Translations under genes and position numbers: made by a program
Origin: Toxorhynchites rutilus septentrionalis
Lineage: Eukaryota; Arthropoda; Insecta; Diptera; Culicidae
Length of the DNA: 64,000 nucleotides
Reading direction: 5' to 3'
Assembly: GCF_029784135.1 (NCBI RefSeq)
Contig: NC_073744.1
Location: forward strand, 79,401,935-79,465,934
Shown: piece after piece, positions 33,449 through 42,334 of the stretch
How the letters are laid out: each line of letters begins with the position of its first letter
Position numbering within the stretch: position 1 is the first letter of the stretch
Notes under the pieces: generated by a model
Seen by the model: the letters and a program-made list of their open reading frames with translations, nothing else
What the model was told of the DNA's origin: nothing
The model's database searches: none

Positions 33449-34740
33449 ACGGGTGTTAAATAAAAAATGAGAATTTTTTCAATCACATATAATTTTTTTT
33501 TTTCATCGATTTCAGTATTTTTTATAAATAACATAATGTATTTTCTTCAAAAAAATGTCAGTGAATGTTTGAGTAAGGGCCGTGGTCTGCTGTTCGACGC
33601 AACTTTGTCGCGATGCTCTCACAAGAACGTTGTACGGCACTTACGTCCATTTTCCGGATACAATTCCGGATTCTTGTAGTCAGTTGCTTCGTGTCCTTGG
33701 CCCTCCAATTGTTTTTATACACTAGGGCACTGAGTGAGCCAAACAAATCCTCTATTGGGCGGCACTGGGGCAAGTTTGTTGGGTTACTATCTTTCGGTAC
33801 GAATGGTATCTTTTTCTCCTCAAGATACGCCAGCGTCTTCTTGGCGTAATGGGAAGACGCCTTGTCCAGCCAGAAGACGTACTTCCCATCCGCGTGATGC
33901 TCGTTCAGGAACGGCAGCAGGATTTTATCGAGGCACTCTTCTCGATAGATTTGTTGGTTGATTGCCAGATCGCTCGGCTTAAACCAAGGATTTGAAATGC
34001 CCCGGTCGGAAATGGCGATGTACAACATAACCTTTTTTTCAAACTTGTGCTTGAACTTGTATTTCACTTCAGGCGGTGTGGATGACTTGTCGCTGGAGTA
34101 GTAATTATCATTTCCTGGAATATGCGTTTTGGACAGCGGAAAATAGCTTTCGTCGTCCAGAACGAAAGACGTCCCGTGGTATTTTTTGGTCATCCACCGA
34201 CACTGTGATTGAACCGTCTCAATCTGCTCCTCCGTGTACTCCGGCGACCTCGTCTTCTTCCTGCAGACGATTCCTTCCATCTTGAGGGTCCGATGGATCA
34301 ATACGTGAGAGCAGCCATATTTCCGACCGGTGTCACGCAGGCTGGTTGCGTCCTTGTTGTCAAACTGCTTCTTTAACGATGTCTTCCTCTGCTTCGTCAT
34401 TATCGTCACCGGACGACCACTTCCGACCTTCCGCTCTACGTTCAGGGAACCCAGGATACGATATACCGTACTGACAGGAACATTTTCTTCCTTAAAATGT
34501 GGCACCGTGAACTTTTTTCCTTGCTGGAAATGCGTTTCGTGGAACCGTACAATGCGTTCGCGGAGCACGTGCTGTTTCGACGCCATTTTTGCTTTGACTA
34601 AATTCAAACTAGCAAAACCAAACGCCTACTGTTTCTAGGGAGCCCAAAGAGCAATTTTCTTGGAGAAAGAAAATTTTACGCTCTTTATTTGAGTTACTGA
34701 AAGGTATTGAAAAAATTCTCATTTTTTATTTAACATCCGT
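33449..34740 (-). mobile_element. ITm (DD37E-type) transposon of a second lineage, complete
   Basis: 1292 bp with TA on both sides (33447-33448, 34741-34742). The ends are 32 bp inverted repeats with one mismatch, beginning ACGG(G/A)TGTTAAATAAAAAA. The transposase on the minus strand is intact. The terminal sequence has no similarity to that of the elements at 16785 and 18345, so this is a distinct family. The right end abuts repeat R2 copy 2. Confidence 0.95.
33558..34586 (-). CDS. DD37E-type transposase, intact, second lineage
   Basis: 342 aa from the ATG at 34586 (MASKQHVLREREIV-like start). An upstream in-frame TTG is not used as start here. N-terminal helix-turn-helix candidates are residues about 28-50 (VPHFKEENVPVSTVYRILG) and about 80-103 (ATSLRDTGRKYGCSHVLIHR). 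The catalytic residues are D145 (FVLDDESY), D241 (VFWLDKASSHY) and E279 (QCRPIEDLFG), 37 residues after D241. D280 follows, so an alternative DD38D reading exists. The enzyme should perform cut-and-paste transposition at TA. No stop is seen. It is only distantly similar to the 16914-17930 transposase, sharing the FVPKxxNPxN and RPIE blocks. Confidence 0.94.
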   Translation of the reverse strand: MASKQHVLRERIVRFHETHFQQGKKFTVPHFKEENVPVSTVYRILGSLNVERKVGSGRPVTIMTKQRKTSLKKQFDNKDATSLRDTGRKYGCSHVLIHRTLKMEGIVCRKKTRSPEYTEEQIETVQSQCRWMTKKYHGTSFVLDDESYFPLSKTHIPGNDNYYSSDKSSTPPEVKYKFKHKFEKKVMLYIAISDRGISNPWFKPSDLAINQQIYREECLDKILLPFLNEHHADGKYVFWLDKASSHYAKKTLAYLEEKKIPFVPKDSNPTNLPQCRPIEDLFGSLSALVYKNNWRAKDTKQLTTRIRNCIRKMDVSAVQRSCESIATKLRRTADHGPYSNIH

Positions 34741-35228
34741 TATATGCCAGAGCCAATATGAACGAACGAAACAGGAGACACATTTAAGTAAAAGCATATG
34801 AAAGCTTTTCGTACAGTTTGACAAATACACGGCCCAGACAGAGAAAGATATATTCTCGTTCATGTTCTTCTTTATCCTCATGAAAAACACTTTCCAACTT
34901 CATTTTATGATGAGGTGCAATATTATCACGCTGCTATATAACAGCACTGACAGCTATACGGATGGCGTGGTCGTGTGAAATAGCTTTGCATTCCAGCCGG
35001 CCTTGGTTCGATCCCCATTGACGTCGTATGGACTTATTTTTGGCACAATCCCAAATAAAATGAGAAATGAAAACAGGAAGAGATGTCTGTTCGCATACAT
35101 ACAAACCATTTTCAAGCTTTTAAAACAGCTCATTATTAGCGCATTTGACCCTCCAGCACACGAAATGGCATCAATTCTGCCAAAGATGAAATGTTTTCTG
35201 CCAACGCTAGTTTGGGTGTAGGAAGGGA
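34741..35228 (+). repeat. Pol III-headed dispersed repeat R2, copy 2
   Basis: Diverged inverted copy of 2285-2757. The middle part has a tRNA-like segment: GGATGGCGTGGTCGTGTGAA and, about 40 bases later, a good B box in CCTTGGTTCGATCCC (35005-35020 region). Downstream come TGTCTGTTCGCATACATACA and TAGTTTGGGTGTA. The first ~190 bp (CATATGAAAGCTTTTCGTAC, AAATACACGGCC) are also shared with copy 1, so the family is longer than the tRNA-headed part alone. Confidence 0.7.
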
Positions 35229-35760
35229 CGAGATATTCAGAATAAAATCGTATATCAATAAAAATACGGCTGTTACATTTATATATTGAAATAACTGAAT
35301 TTATACTAGTGATGGAACGGATAGTAATTTGGCCGGGGAAACTGCTTGTGTGCATGAGGCTAATAAAGGATTACACTTTAGAGATAAATAAACAGATGTT
35401 TAAAAAAAAATGATGAACGATGATTGAATTTACCTTTTACAACGTACAACGTTACAAAACACATTAAAAATTATTAACTTTTAAGTTTTTCACTTCTAAA
35501 ATGTTATTAAAATATACTAATTTAGATATTCCACTACTATTTCCTATACTAAATTTTATCATCTTTCAAATGAAGGCAACAGAGTTGTCTTCCGTAGCGT
35601 ACTTTTTAATGTAGAGCCAGTTTGAGGCAACAGAGTCCGAAACAGAAAAAAAGTTCTATATCTCTGTCATTGTTGAAATTCGAACATATGCGTAGAAGGA
35701 TTTTTTTCATCAAATATGATCGTTAATCACCTCCTGAGAGAATCTGGAATCTGGATCATG
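35229..35760. other. No gene seen
   Basis: AT-rich unassigned sequence with no exon signals and no repeat partner noted. Confidence 0.5.
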
Positions 35761-35943
35761 TGAGAAAGGTGTTTTCTGACTTCAAGGGTATGAATCAAAA
35801 ATCAAATTCTTCTTTTATATTCAAAAAACAAACAATACATGCACAAAAAAACGAATAAAAAAAAATTTTTTTTTTGACTTTTTGGATTCGATTATCCGGA
35901 GTGAAAAAAAATCAATACTCCGGATAATCGAGTCCGACCTGTA
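35761..35943. mobile_element. MITE fragment with ATTATCCGGAGT ends, copy 1
   Basis: GAGAAAGGTGTTTTCTGACT ... TTCTTCTTTTATATTCA ... GATTATCCGGAGTG, then its complement CACTCCGG-type ACTCCGGATAATCGAGTCCG, then ACCTGTA. The second copy is at 41925-42093, with TCGATTATATACAATGA and CATATAATCGTGTCC at the same places. The ACCTGTA edge and the GGACTCGATTATCCGGAGT motif resemble ends of pogo-type non-autonomous elements; that assignment is an inference. Confidence 0.6.
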
Positions 35944-36033
35944 CTATCTAACTTTATGAATTTCACGACATTAACAAGAATCATCCAAATAGATTCGAAA
36001 TCTGGAAGGAAACATGTTTTATCATCCGCTGTA

Positions 36034-36991
36034 GGGTAACACGGGGTGATTTGGACCACCCCTTTATCTCAAAAATTACGGCTCAACTTGGTTTTTTTTT
36101 ATAATGTCATTTCCTTCTATTGTTGAACCGTATGTACCTAAAGTAAAAAAAACTTTGTTAAATTTCACAAGTAGAGGGAAACGATAGCATAAACACAGCA
36201 AGCGCTTTGATCGTTAAAAAATGTGAGTTTTCCGATAGTGGTTTTAAGGTTTTTCCCGCTAATTAAACAAACTTTTCGTGTATTGTGCTGTAAAGTTCTG
36301 TTCGCCTACAGAAGAAGAACAATTTGATGTAGCGAAACTGTAAGTTTGATAACAATAAATGAAATTAATTGCATTTTAATTTTTGCGTGTTGTGTGGGGT
36401 GACATGGACACGTTTCTGTGGGGTGAATTGGTCCTACAGGTTTGAGATTTTTCTTTGGTCTAATTGATTCCAGATGCCGCTGAATTACAAAAAGAGGATG
36501 GACAGACAACGTTGAAAGAAGGAGGAGCTTGAAAGAGCAACGCAGGCCATGAGAACGGATTTTCTTTGACCTATCATCAAAAGTGTTTGAAAATGCTCGA
36601 CCAACAGTGAAAAAATTCTTGCAGAATTCGAGATGGTGTCAATCCAACTTTTCTGGTCTGGAATATGGCCAAGACACCTGGTATCGATCCCAAAACATTG
36701 TTACTGAATGTAGCATTATCCCAAAATTCTTTACATAAACATAAGTATGTTTTTTTCGATGAAACACACACTGGACCAAATCACCCCGCATCAAATTTTA
36801 ATATCCAAAAATCGTCTCTATTATTTTATGATATATTTGGTAGATTGAAGCTTTATATAATGATTAAACATTATTTATTGAGAGAAAACAAGTGTAGCTC
36901 AGTATATAATGTAACATTTTTTATTTAGACCGTATTGGTTTGGAAATATTAGGCGATTTGCTTAGGTGGTCCAAATTCCCCCCTTTTCCCC
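36034..36991 (+). mobile_element. Pogo-like element, 958 bp, TA-flanked, mostly non-coding
   Basis: Ends TA|GGGTAACACGGGGTGATTTG then GACCACC and, on the right, the complement of GGGAAAAGGGGGGAATTTGG then ACCACC, with TA on both sides. The word GGGGTGA(A/T)TTGG recurs inside (about 36397, 36420 and, inverted, 36774). At 36474 the frame MPLNYKKRMDRQR, stop, KKEELERATQAMR matches the start of the Psq-type DNA-binding domain of pogo/CENP-B-like transposases. The remaining transposase is deleted. Non-autonomous. Confidence 0.75.
36474..36560 (+). pseudogene. Start of a pogo/CENP-B-like transposase (29 codons)
   Basis: ATGCCGCTGAATTACAAAAA begins a frame MPLNYKKRMDRQR, a TGA stop, then KKEELERATQAMR. 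In intact relatives the sequence continues K-E-E-L-E-x-A with a Trp or Ser where the stop is. The DNA-binding domain is cut after about 29 codons, and no DDE core follows in the element. Confidence 0.6.
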
Positions 36992-38054
36992 TACATATAA
37001 ATCTTATCGTATATCCAAAAATATATTTCTGCGCACACTTCGTGCATAAGTATATCATGTTGACATATCCCATATGAGTATTCAACCAACTCATGCCTGT
37101 TTAGCACTTTAGCTTGTGTGAAATACAGGCTTCACCGGCCAGCATTGGTCGCATATTAACAAAACAATCAAACTCAGTTAACTATTCAAACCCAACAGAA
37201 ATACAAATCATATCCATAGTCTCGAAGACCAACCTAACAAAAAAAAAACAAGCTCGCCTTCGGAACCAATCATCCTCATCACCAGAAATCGCCATCAACA
37301 CTGTGCTGTACATACTCGTAATCATCGCAATTACTTTTATTATTATCTTTTGTAATTGTTTTATTTTACCCCCGGGAAACCTATTAGCAGATAATTAAAT
37401 TCTTCCCAGCGGTAGCTATTAATCATCGTGAGATTTATAAGTTTCAAAAATAATGCGAACGTCCGCGGTCATGTCGCCGTTTTCCCCTCCACAAATCAAC
37501 GCGTTTCTCTGCCCACCCACTTGACAACGTAATTCAATGGGGGCGGATGGGTTTGCGCTGTTCGTGTCAACGGTATTCGTGTTTTATTTTTCAGTTCGGG
37601 GGATGAGTTTTCCGTGGATAATGATGCTGCTGCGAAAACTGGTTCATATGACAAAGCGATGTGCTGAGGTGTCCACTTGCGTTCATGAACTTCCGATGGG
37701 TCGAAACAAAAATGAACCGTCCCCCCTCCTCTCAATCGAGGCTCGTAATTTGCAATTTACAACGCAGCTTAATCATTTTATTGTCCATGCATGCCCCTGC
37801 GGAAAACAATCCGTGTAATTTAGCGTTTGGTTTGATTCGAGGAAGCCACATTTCAGCTGGGGGTTGGACTCTGGCCAGAAAATAATGAAAACACTTTATC
37901 ACATTGAACAACAACAACAAAAAAAAACATAAAACAAAAATAATTACAAATTCCGAAAAAATACAATCGCAACCGCACAACAGTCAAAAACTCCAGCCGT
38001 CTCTTTCCCTTTCTTTCTCTCTTCTCTCTCTATCCCACTTTTACATCGTTGCAG
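36992..38054 (+). other. Intron before exon 2, with a long polypyrimidine tract
   Basis: No transposon is recognised. The stretch ends in a CT-rich run (about 37995-38037) and TTACATCGTTGCAG, a good 3' splice site. Open frames at 37114 and 37537 have no domain. Confidence 0.5.
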
Positions 38055-38420
38055 TGCGAGCGATGGGCATGGACGATAATTATCATCGCTTGCTGGACCA
38101 GAACATGGCGTTGATCGAGACACCGCTGGTGGCTCCCGCCCACGCGTACTTCCCGCAGCACTTCAAGACGGCACTGTATCCGTACAACGTCTCGGGCTAC
38201 CATCATCAGCACCAGCACGGTACCCACGGTGGCCATTTTGGGACGGTCCACAACGGCAATGATCACCACGGGAACGGAAACGGGAACGGGAATGGCTATC
38301 TGTCCGCCACGGCGTCCTCCCCGGTGGACAATATCCTGATCAGTTTGAACGAAGACGGGAACGGGGCTGACGCGGCCATCGAGTATGGAGGATTTTACGA
38401 CAACGCGGTGGAGAGACAAA
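38055..38420 (+). CDS. Candidate internal exon 2 of the same unrecognised gene
   Basis: Opens after a strong acceptor (CTCTCTCTATCCCAC...TTGCAG) and ends at a donor at 38421 (GACAAA|GTAGGT) or, less likely, 38425 (TAG|GTACCA). It reads VRAMGMDDNYHRLLDQNMAL, then ETPLVAPAHAYFPQHFK, an HHQHQHG stretch, NGNGNGNGY, SSPVDNILISLNEDG and IEYGGFYDNAVERQ. GC is much higher than in the flanks and third positions are GC-rich, as in real insect exons. Two leading bases complete the codon left by exon 1 (15934). The His/Gly/Asn richness suggests a disordered part of a regulator or a cytoplasmic tail. An internal ATG at 38063 could also begin an alternative isoform. No known domain recognised. Confidence 0.68.
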
Positions 38421-39557
38421 GTAGGTACCACCCAACCCACCAACAAAACAAAACAAAAAACCAAAAAAATCCACGAAAAACCGAATCCAGCTTGGTCCCG
38501 GTCTCGGTGTCTGTCGGTCAATCCGCTCGGGGCGACCAACAGTCCGTTGGCCGCTTGATTCACCTCAATGTGCACCACCCAGTTTCTGAATTCGAGTGTT
38601 GAGATTGTGTAACTGTTCTCGAGACCATAGTACATATTGCTACTGCAGCATCATCCCGAAATACAAAGCCAACACCCCCGCCTACCTCAGATAGGGCTCG
38701 AAAGTTGCTCCCACAAAGCGTGTAGTTTGAAAGTTTGCTTTTGGTTCGGTGTGTTGAATTCCGTGAGCAGCAGTATCTCTGGTATTATTTGTGTTTGTAG
38801 TTTGCAACCAGCCAACGGCATCCTCTGTTTGGATCCGTTCCCTTCCGTTCCGATTGCTTTTAGTTTTTGGATATAAATTTTCTCACATTTATCTATCACC
38901 GCAAGCATTGCCACCCACACTCTCACACTTTTCAATCCATGATTCGCATTGCTTGATGTTATTGTTTCATTTATGTATTCCTTCATATTACATTGTGCCA
39001 CATTATTGCAATCATCCGAACACAACTGTTAGCATACTGGAATGGGCTGAAACAGTCCGAAAATGATTGTACATTCACGTCACACACTCACTCAACCATA
39101 TACTAGAAACCAGAAACTTTCACACGCACACAAAAACACTATCTATTGCTCTATCAAATGATTTATGTGGCGATTGCAGATGAAATATGGCGAACGAGAG
39201 TATTTAAATTCTTCTTCCTACAACTTCATTGTACTACACTCTAACTATTAACTGTGCACAGTTCGTATAGTCACACCATACACACAACCATGCTAACACC
39301 TTGACACTTTTCCTTCAAATGATCTATTTGACGTTTGCAGATATGGCGTATGGGTATGGCGAATGCGATTGTTGTTCTTCCCTCTACAACTTGACTGTAT
39401 TGAACTGCAATGAGTGTTTATTGTACACAGTATATGTTTGTTCAACTTGAAATGCTACACACTACAATATCAAAGCTGTTTCCGCACTGACCGAAACAAT
39501 CCAAACAACGAAAAAATTCCGAGTGAGAAAACATTCTCTAAAGTGGATCAAATAATA
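38421..39557 (+). other. Intron after exon 2; no gene seen
   Basis: Just past the donor the DNA becomes a run of CAAAACAAAA-type sequence. Further on, two related stretches occur at about 39163-39250 and 39318-39400: both contain ATGATYTAT, CGATTGCAGAT or CGTTTGCAGAT, TATGGCGAA and CTACAACTT. This indicates a local duplication of about 155 bp period. No exon is seen. Confidence 0.5.
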
Positions 39558-39999
39558 CAGGGTCTCCCAATTAACGGGCAGGATTCACAAATACGTCAGT
39601 TTGACAGCGAACGCTAGAGATGCCAGATCTACGGCAATATTTAGAATAATGGATTTGTTTCAATTACGCGAGAATATAAATCCGTAGGCAAAAACTTCGG
39701 ACTTTGGTACAATCTCTATAGATTTTTACGGATCGCTCCCTTTAGAATCAAAATACTATCTGATTTTAAGGGCAGCGGAAAAAAATCGAACAAGGTGAAA
39801 TTTACATTTTCCACCAGGGATACCAAACTGTCCAAATGAAGGGTCTTTCGGATTAAACGCACACGCAAGAAAAACGAATAGCTCCTTATAAAAAAATTGT
39901 TTCCGCTCCGTCGATGGTAACACTGCATTCCCCTCTTCGGGACGATAATATTCGGCTGATCAGTTTGTTCAGTCAGTTCAGTCAGTTCAGTCTGATCGG

Positions 40000-40312
40000 A
40001 TGGTTTTTAGTGACAAGGTGTACAATTTACAAGAAAGTGTATTTTTAGTGAAATCATATTACTCGAGCAACCGAAGCCTTGATGGAACTTTGTCCTCTTA
40101 TGGTAAGAATTTCAACATTTCTCGTCGTCGATTACATCCTCTGGGGGTACGCGAAGGACCGTTGCTATGGTAATAAGCCACAAAATTTGGAGGAACTTAA
40201 AGAATAAATAACTCGGATTTCCAACAGCATCGAAGTCGAAATGTTAGAGTTATGCATGGAGAATTTTGTTCACCGTTTAAAACGCGTTGTCGAAAAAGTG
40301 GTCGTCACATCG
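40000..40312 (+). pseudogene. Transposase with N- and C-termini joined by internal deletion
   Basis: ATG at 40000 gives MVFSDKVYNLQESVFLVKSYYSSNRSL, the first helix-turn-helix of a Tc1/mariner-superfamily transposase of the Tc3/rosa-like kind (QESVFLVKSYY pattern). From about 40126, in another frame, it reads VDYILWGYAKDRCYGNKPQN, LEELKE, a TAA stop, ITRISNSIEVEMLEL and MENFVHRLKR. This is the C-terminal block that contains the last catalytic Asp (DYILWG). About 200 residues between are missing. It cannot encode an enzyme but could be mobilised in trans. Confidence 0.75.
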
Positions 40313-40375
40313 AAAATGTCCTAAAATAAGCTTTATTTTCGTTTTTTAAAAATAAAAATCGGTTCACCTTTGTAG

Positions 40376-40419
40376 ACGCTCACGCAACAAATTTTAATAA
40401 CAATTTGTTGCGTGAGCGT
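40376..40419. repeat. Perfect 18 bp hairpin next to a transposon end
   Basis: The arms ACGCTCACGCAACAAATT (40376-40393) and AATTTGTTGCGTGAGCGT (40402-40419) are exact complements around an 8 base loop (TTAATAAC). The hairpin lies 18 bp from the right terminus of the 880 bp element. Part of the outer arm continues into the terminal repeat (TTTAATTTGAAAGACC). Confidence 0.9.
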
Positions 40420-41089
40420 TTAATTTGAAAGACCCTGTATGTGTTGTTATTTAAAAAATCTTATTTGAGAAAATTTACATTGATATTAATGTTCCTCTAC
40501 CAAGTATATTCCTAGCAAAAAGTATATTTTTACCATATTCATATCCCACCCACCGTGTTCTCCAGAGCTAGCCCAGTCAGATTATGTATTATACTTTTTG
40601 CTTCAATGGAACATGCACTTGCAGAACAACACCTATACAGCTATTCCATGCCAAACCGATATAGTGGCTCTCAGATTTTCGCGAAAAGTGGTATATTTGT
40701 TCTTTATCGCAAATTATTAGAACCGTATTTTTTTATTTTTTCATTAGGGTACTCATTTCCGTTTTGAGGTAGTCCGAAAAATTCATCTTCCGCCTTTTTT
40801 TAAAACTGTTTTTCTAAATTCAAAACTTCTGAACTACTGAACCGCTTCAGATGATCAATATATCAAATTAAAGACAATTAGTTGTTATTTTTAGAAAAAA
40901 TATTACACTTGCTATTTAAACCAGACCTTTTTGAGAAAATTCTTCCCAAACCATAAAAATCTCATCCCCAAAGCTGCGGGTCCAAAAACTAATGTGAATG
41001 CTAATTCCATTGGTTTCACTGTTTCAGGAGAGCTTCTCTGATAAAAATAAATCCATCTTGAATAGATTTGCTTCATACTGAAAGGACTT

Positions 41090-41590
41090 ACGGAACGTGA
41101 CATGTAATTTTTAAACTCTTAACTATGCAGGCGGCAGTTTGATGGTTTGAGGAAAATATTTTCAAAACGGCCACGTTCAGATAGATTTTCATCAACACCA
41201 ATGTACAGTCAGAAGTGCAATGAAGTATTTTAGAATTATTTACTTCTGTTTTTGCATCAAAAACACCGTAATAATTGGGTAATTTGGCATCAATTTATAA
41301 CATCCGGAAAGTCAAGGCATGGTTAATTGAATAGGGACTTCAGATTCTGGACTGGTCAGCTTGCTTACCAGATCAAAAACCTATCAAGAACTTATGAGGA
41401 GTGATCGTACGAATAGTAGATGTGGCTTACAAGCAGTATGAGTGATTTGAAGAGCTTAAACGAGCAGTATCCTCTGCGTAGAACAAGATACATACTACAA
41501 TATGGCGCAGCTTGGTCAAAACCACTCCGAATGGGTTACTTGAACTGATTTAGAACTGAAGATGACCTATGAATTAGAAACTTATGCAAT
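41090..41590 (+). pseudogene. Tc1-like transposase pseudogene, copy 2
   Basis: From about 41127 a frame reads GGSLMV, stop, GKYFQNG, matching the GGGSLMVWG block of Tc1 transposases. At about 41350 LQILDWSACLPDQKPIKNL, stop, GVIVRIVD matches the WPAxSPDLNPIENLWG block, then FEELKRAVSSA in another frame. Stops and shifts make it dead, and the catalytic Glu of IENLW is replaced (IKNL). Confidence 0.72.
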
Positions 41591-41924
41591 TATGCAAATC
41601 TATAGTTATGAAACACTGGAATTTTTATTTTTTGAACACAACAATAACGTTTAAATGGCCAGTATTAGCTAACTGATTGACTCATAAAATTTGAGCTTTT
41701 ACTACGTTAACTTGAGGTGCGTCTAAACGAATGCGCATCAGTCATTTTTAATTTTTCGCATTTTTTATTCTACCAAGTGAAGTTTTTTTTGAAGAAATGA
41801 TGCTGTTTGTTTTAGTTTATGATAACGAATAAAATTCAGTGATGACATTCAAAACCTTGAAAGAAAAACCTATGGAAAACATGGTGTCGAACGCATGTCA
41901 CTGTATATATTTATTATTTTTATG

Positions 41925-42093
41925 TGAGAAACGTGTTTTCTGACTTTAAGGGGATGAAATAAAATTTAAATTCTTCTTTTATATTCAGAAAACGAAACAT
42001 TTATGTATAAAAAAATATAAACAAATTTTGTTCTCACTCGATTATATACAATGACAAAAAATCCGAGGCTGCATATAATCGTGTCCACCTTGT
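41925..42093. mobile_element. MITE fragment, copy 2 (partner of 35761-35943)
   Basis: GAGAAACGTGTTTTCTGACT, TTCTTCTTTTATATTCAG, CTCGATTATATACAATGA, CATATAATCGTGTCCACCTT and GTA appear in the same order as in the other copy. The hairpin arms (CTCGATTATATACA and its near complement) have diverged from the CCGGAGT version. Confidence 0.6.
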
Positions 42094-42334
42094 ATTTGTT
42101 TTTTGTTGTTTTCATGACTTTAGACTAGAGGGCGCTATATTTTTTATATTTTTTTCTTGAAATCTGAGGGTTTTTGAATAACATATATAAAAATCAAAGA
42201 TATGATTTCTTTTCGTTTTCAAGTTATGATTTTTCAAAGTCAACCGATGGTCCGAAAAATCTCTTTTTGCCTTTTCTTCCAAAAATGGCTTTTTCAAAAA
42301 TTCATAACTTTTGAACTACTGAACCGATAAAAAT

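Larger units (their letters stand above)
39558..40437 (+). mobile_element. TA-flanked transposon with internally deleted transposase
   Basis: 880 bp between TA dinucleotides. The left end CAGGGTCTCCCAATTAACGG and the right end, complement of CAGGGTCTTTCAAATTAAAC, are imperfect inverted repeats. It encodes the first and last parts of a Tc1/mariner-superfamily transposase (see 40000-40312) with the middle missing. Next to the right end is an 18 bp perfect hairpin (40376-40419). Confidence 0.8.
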
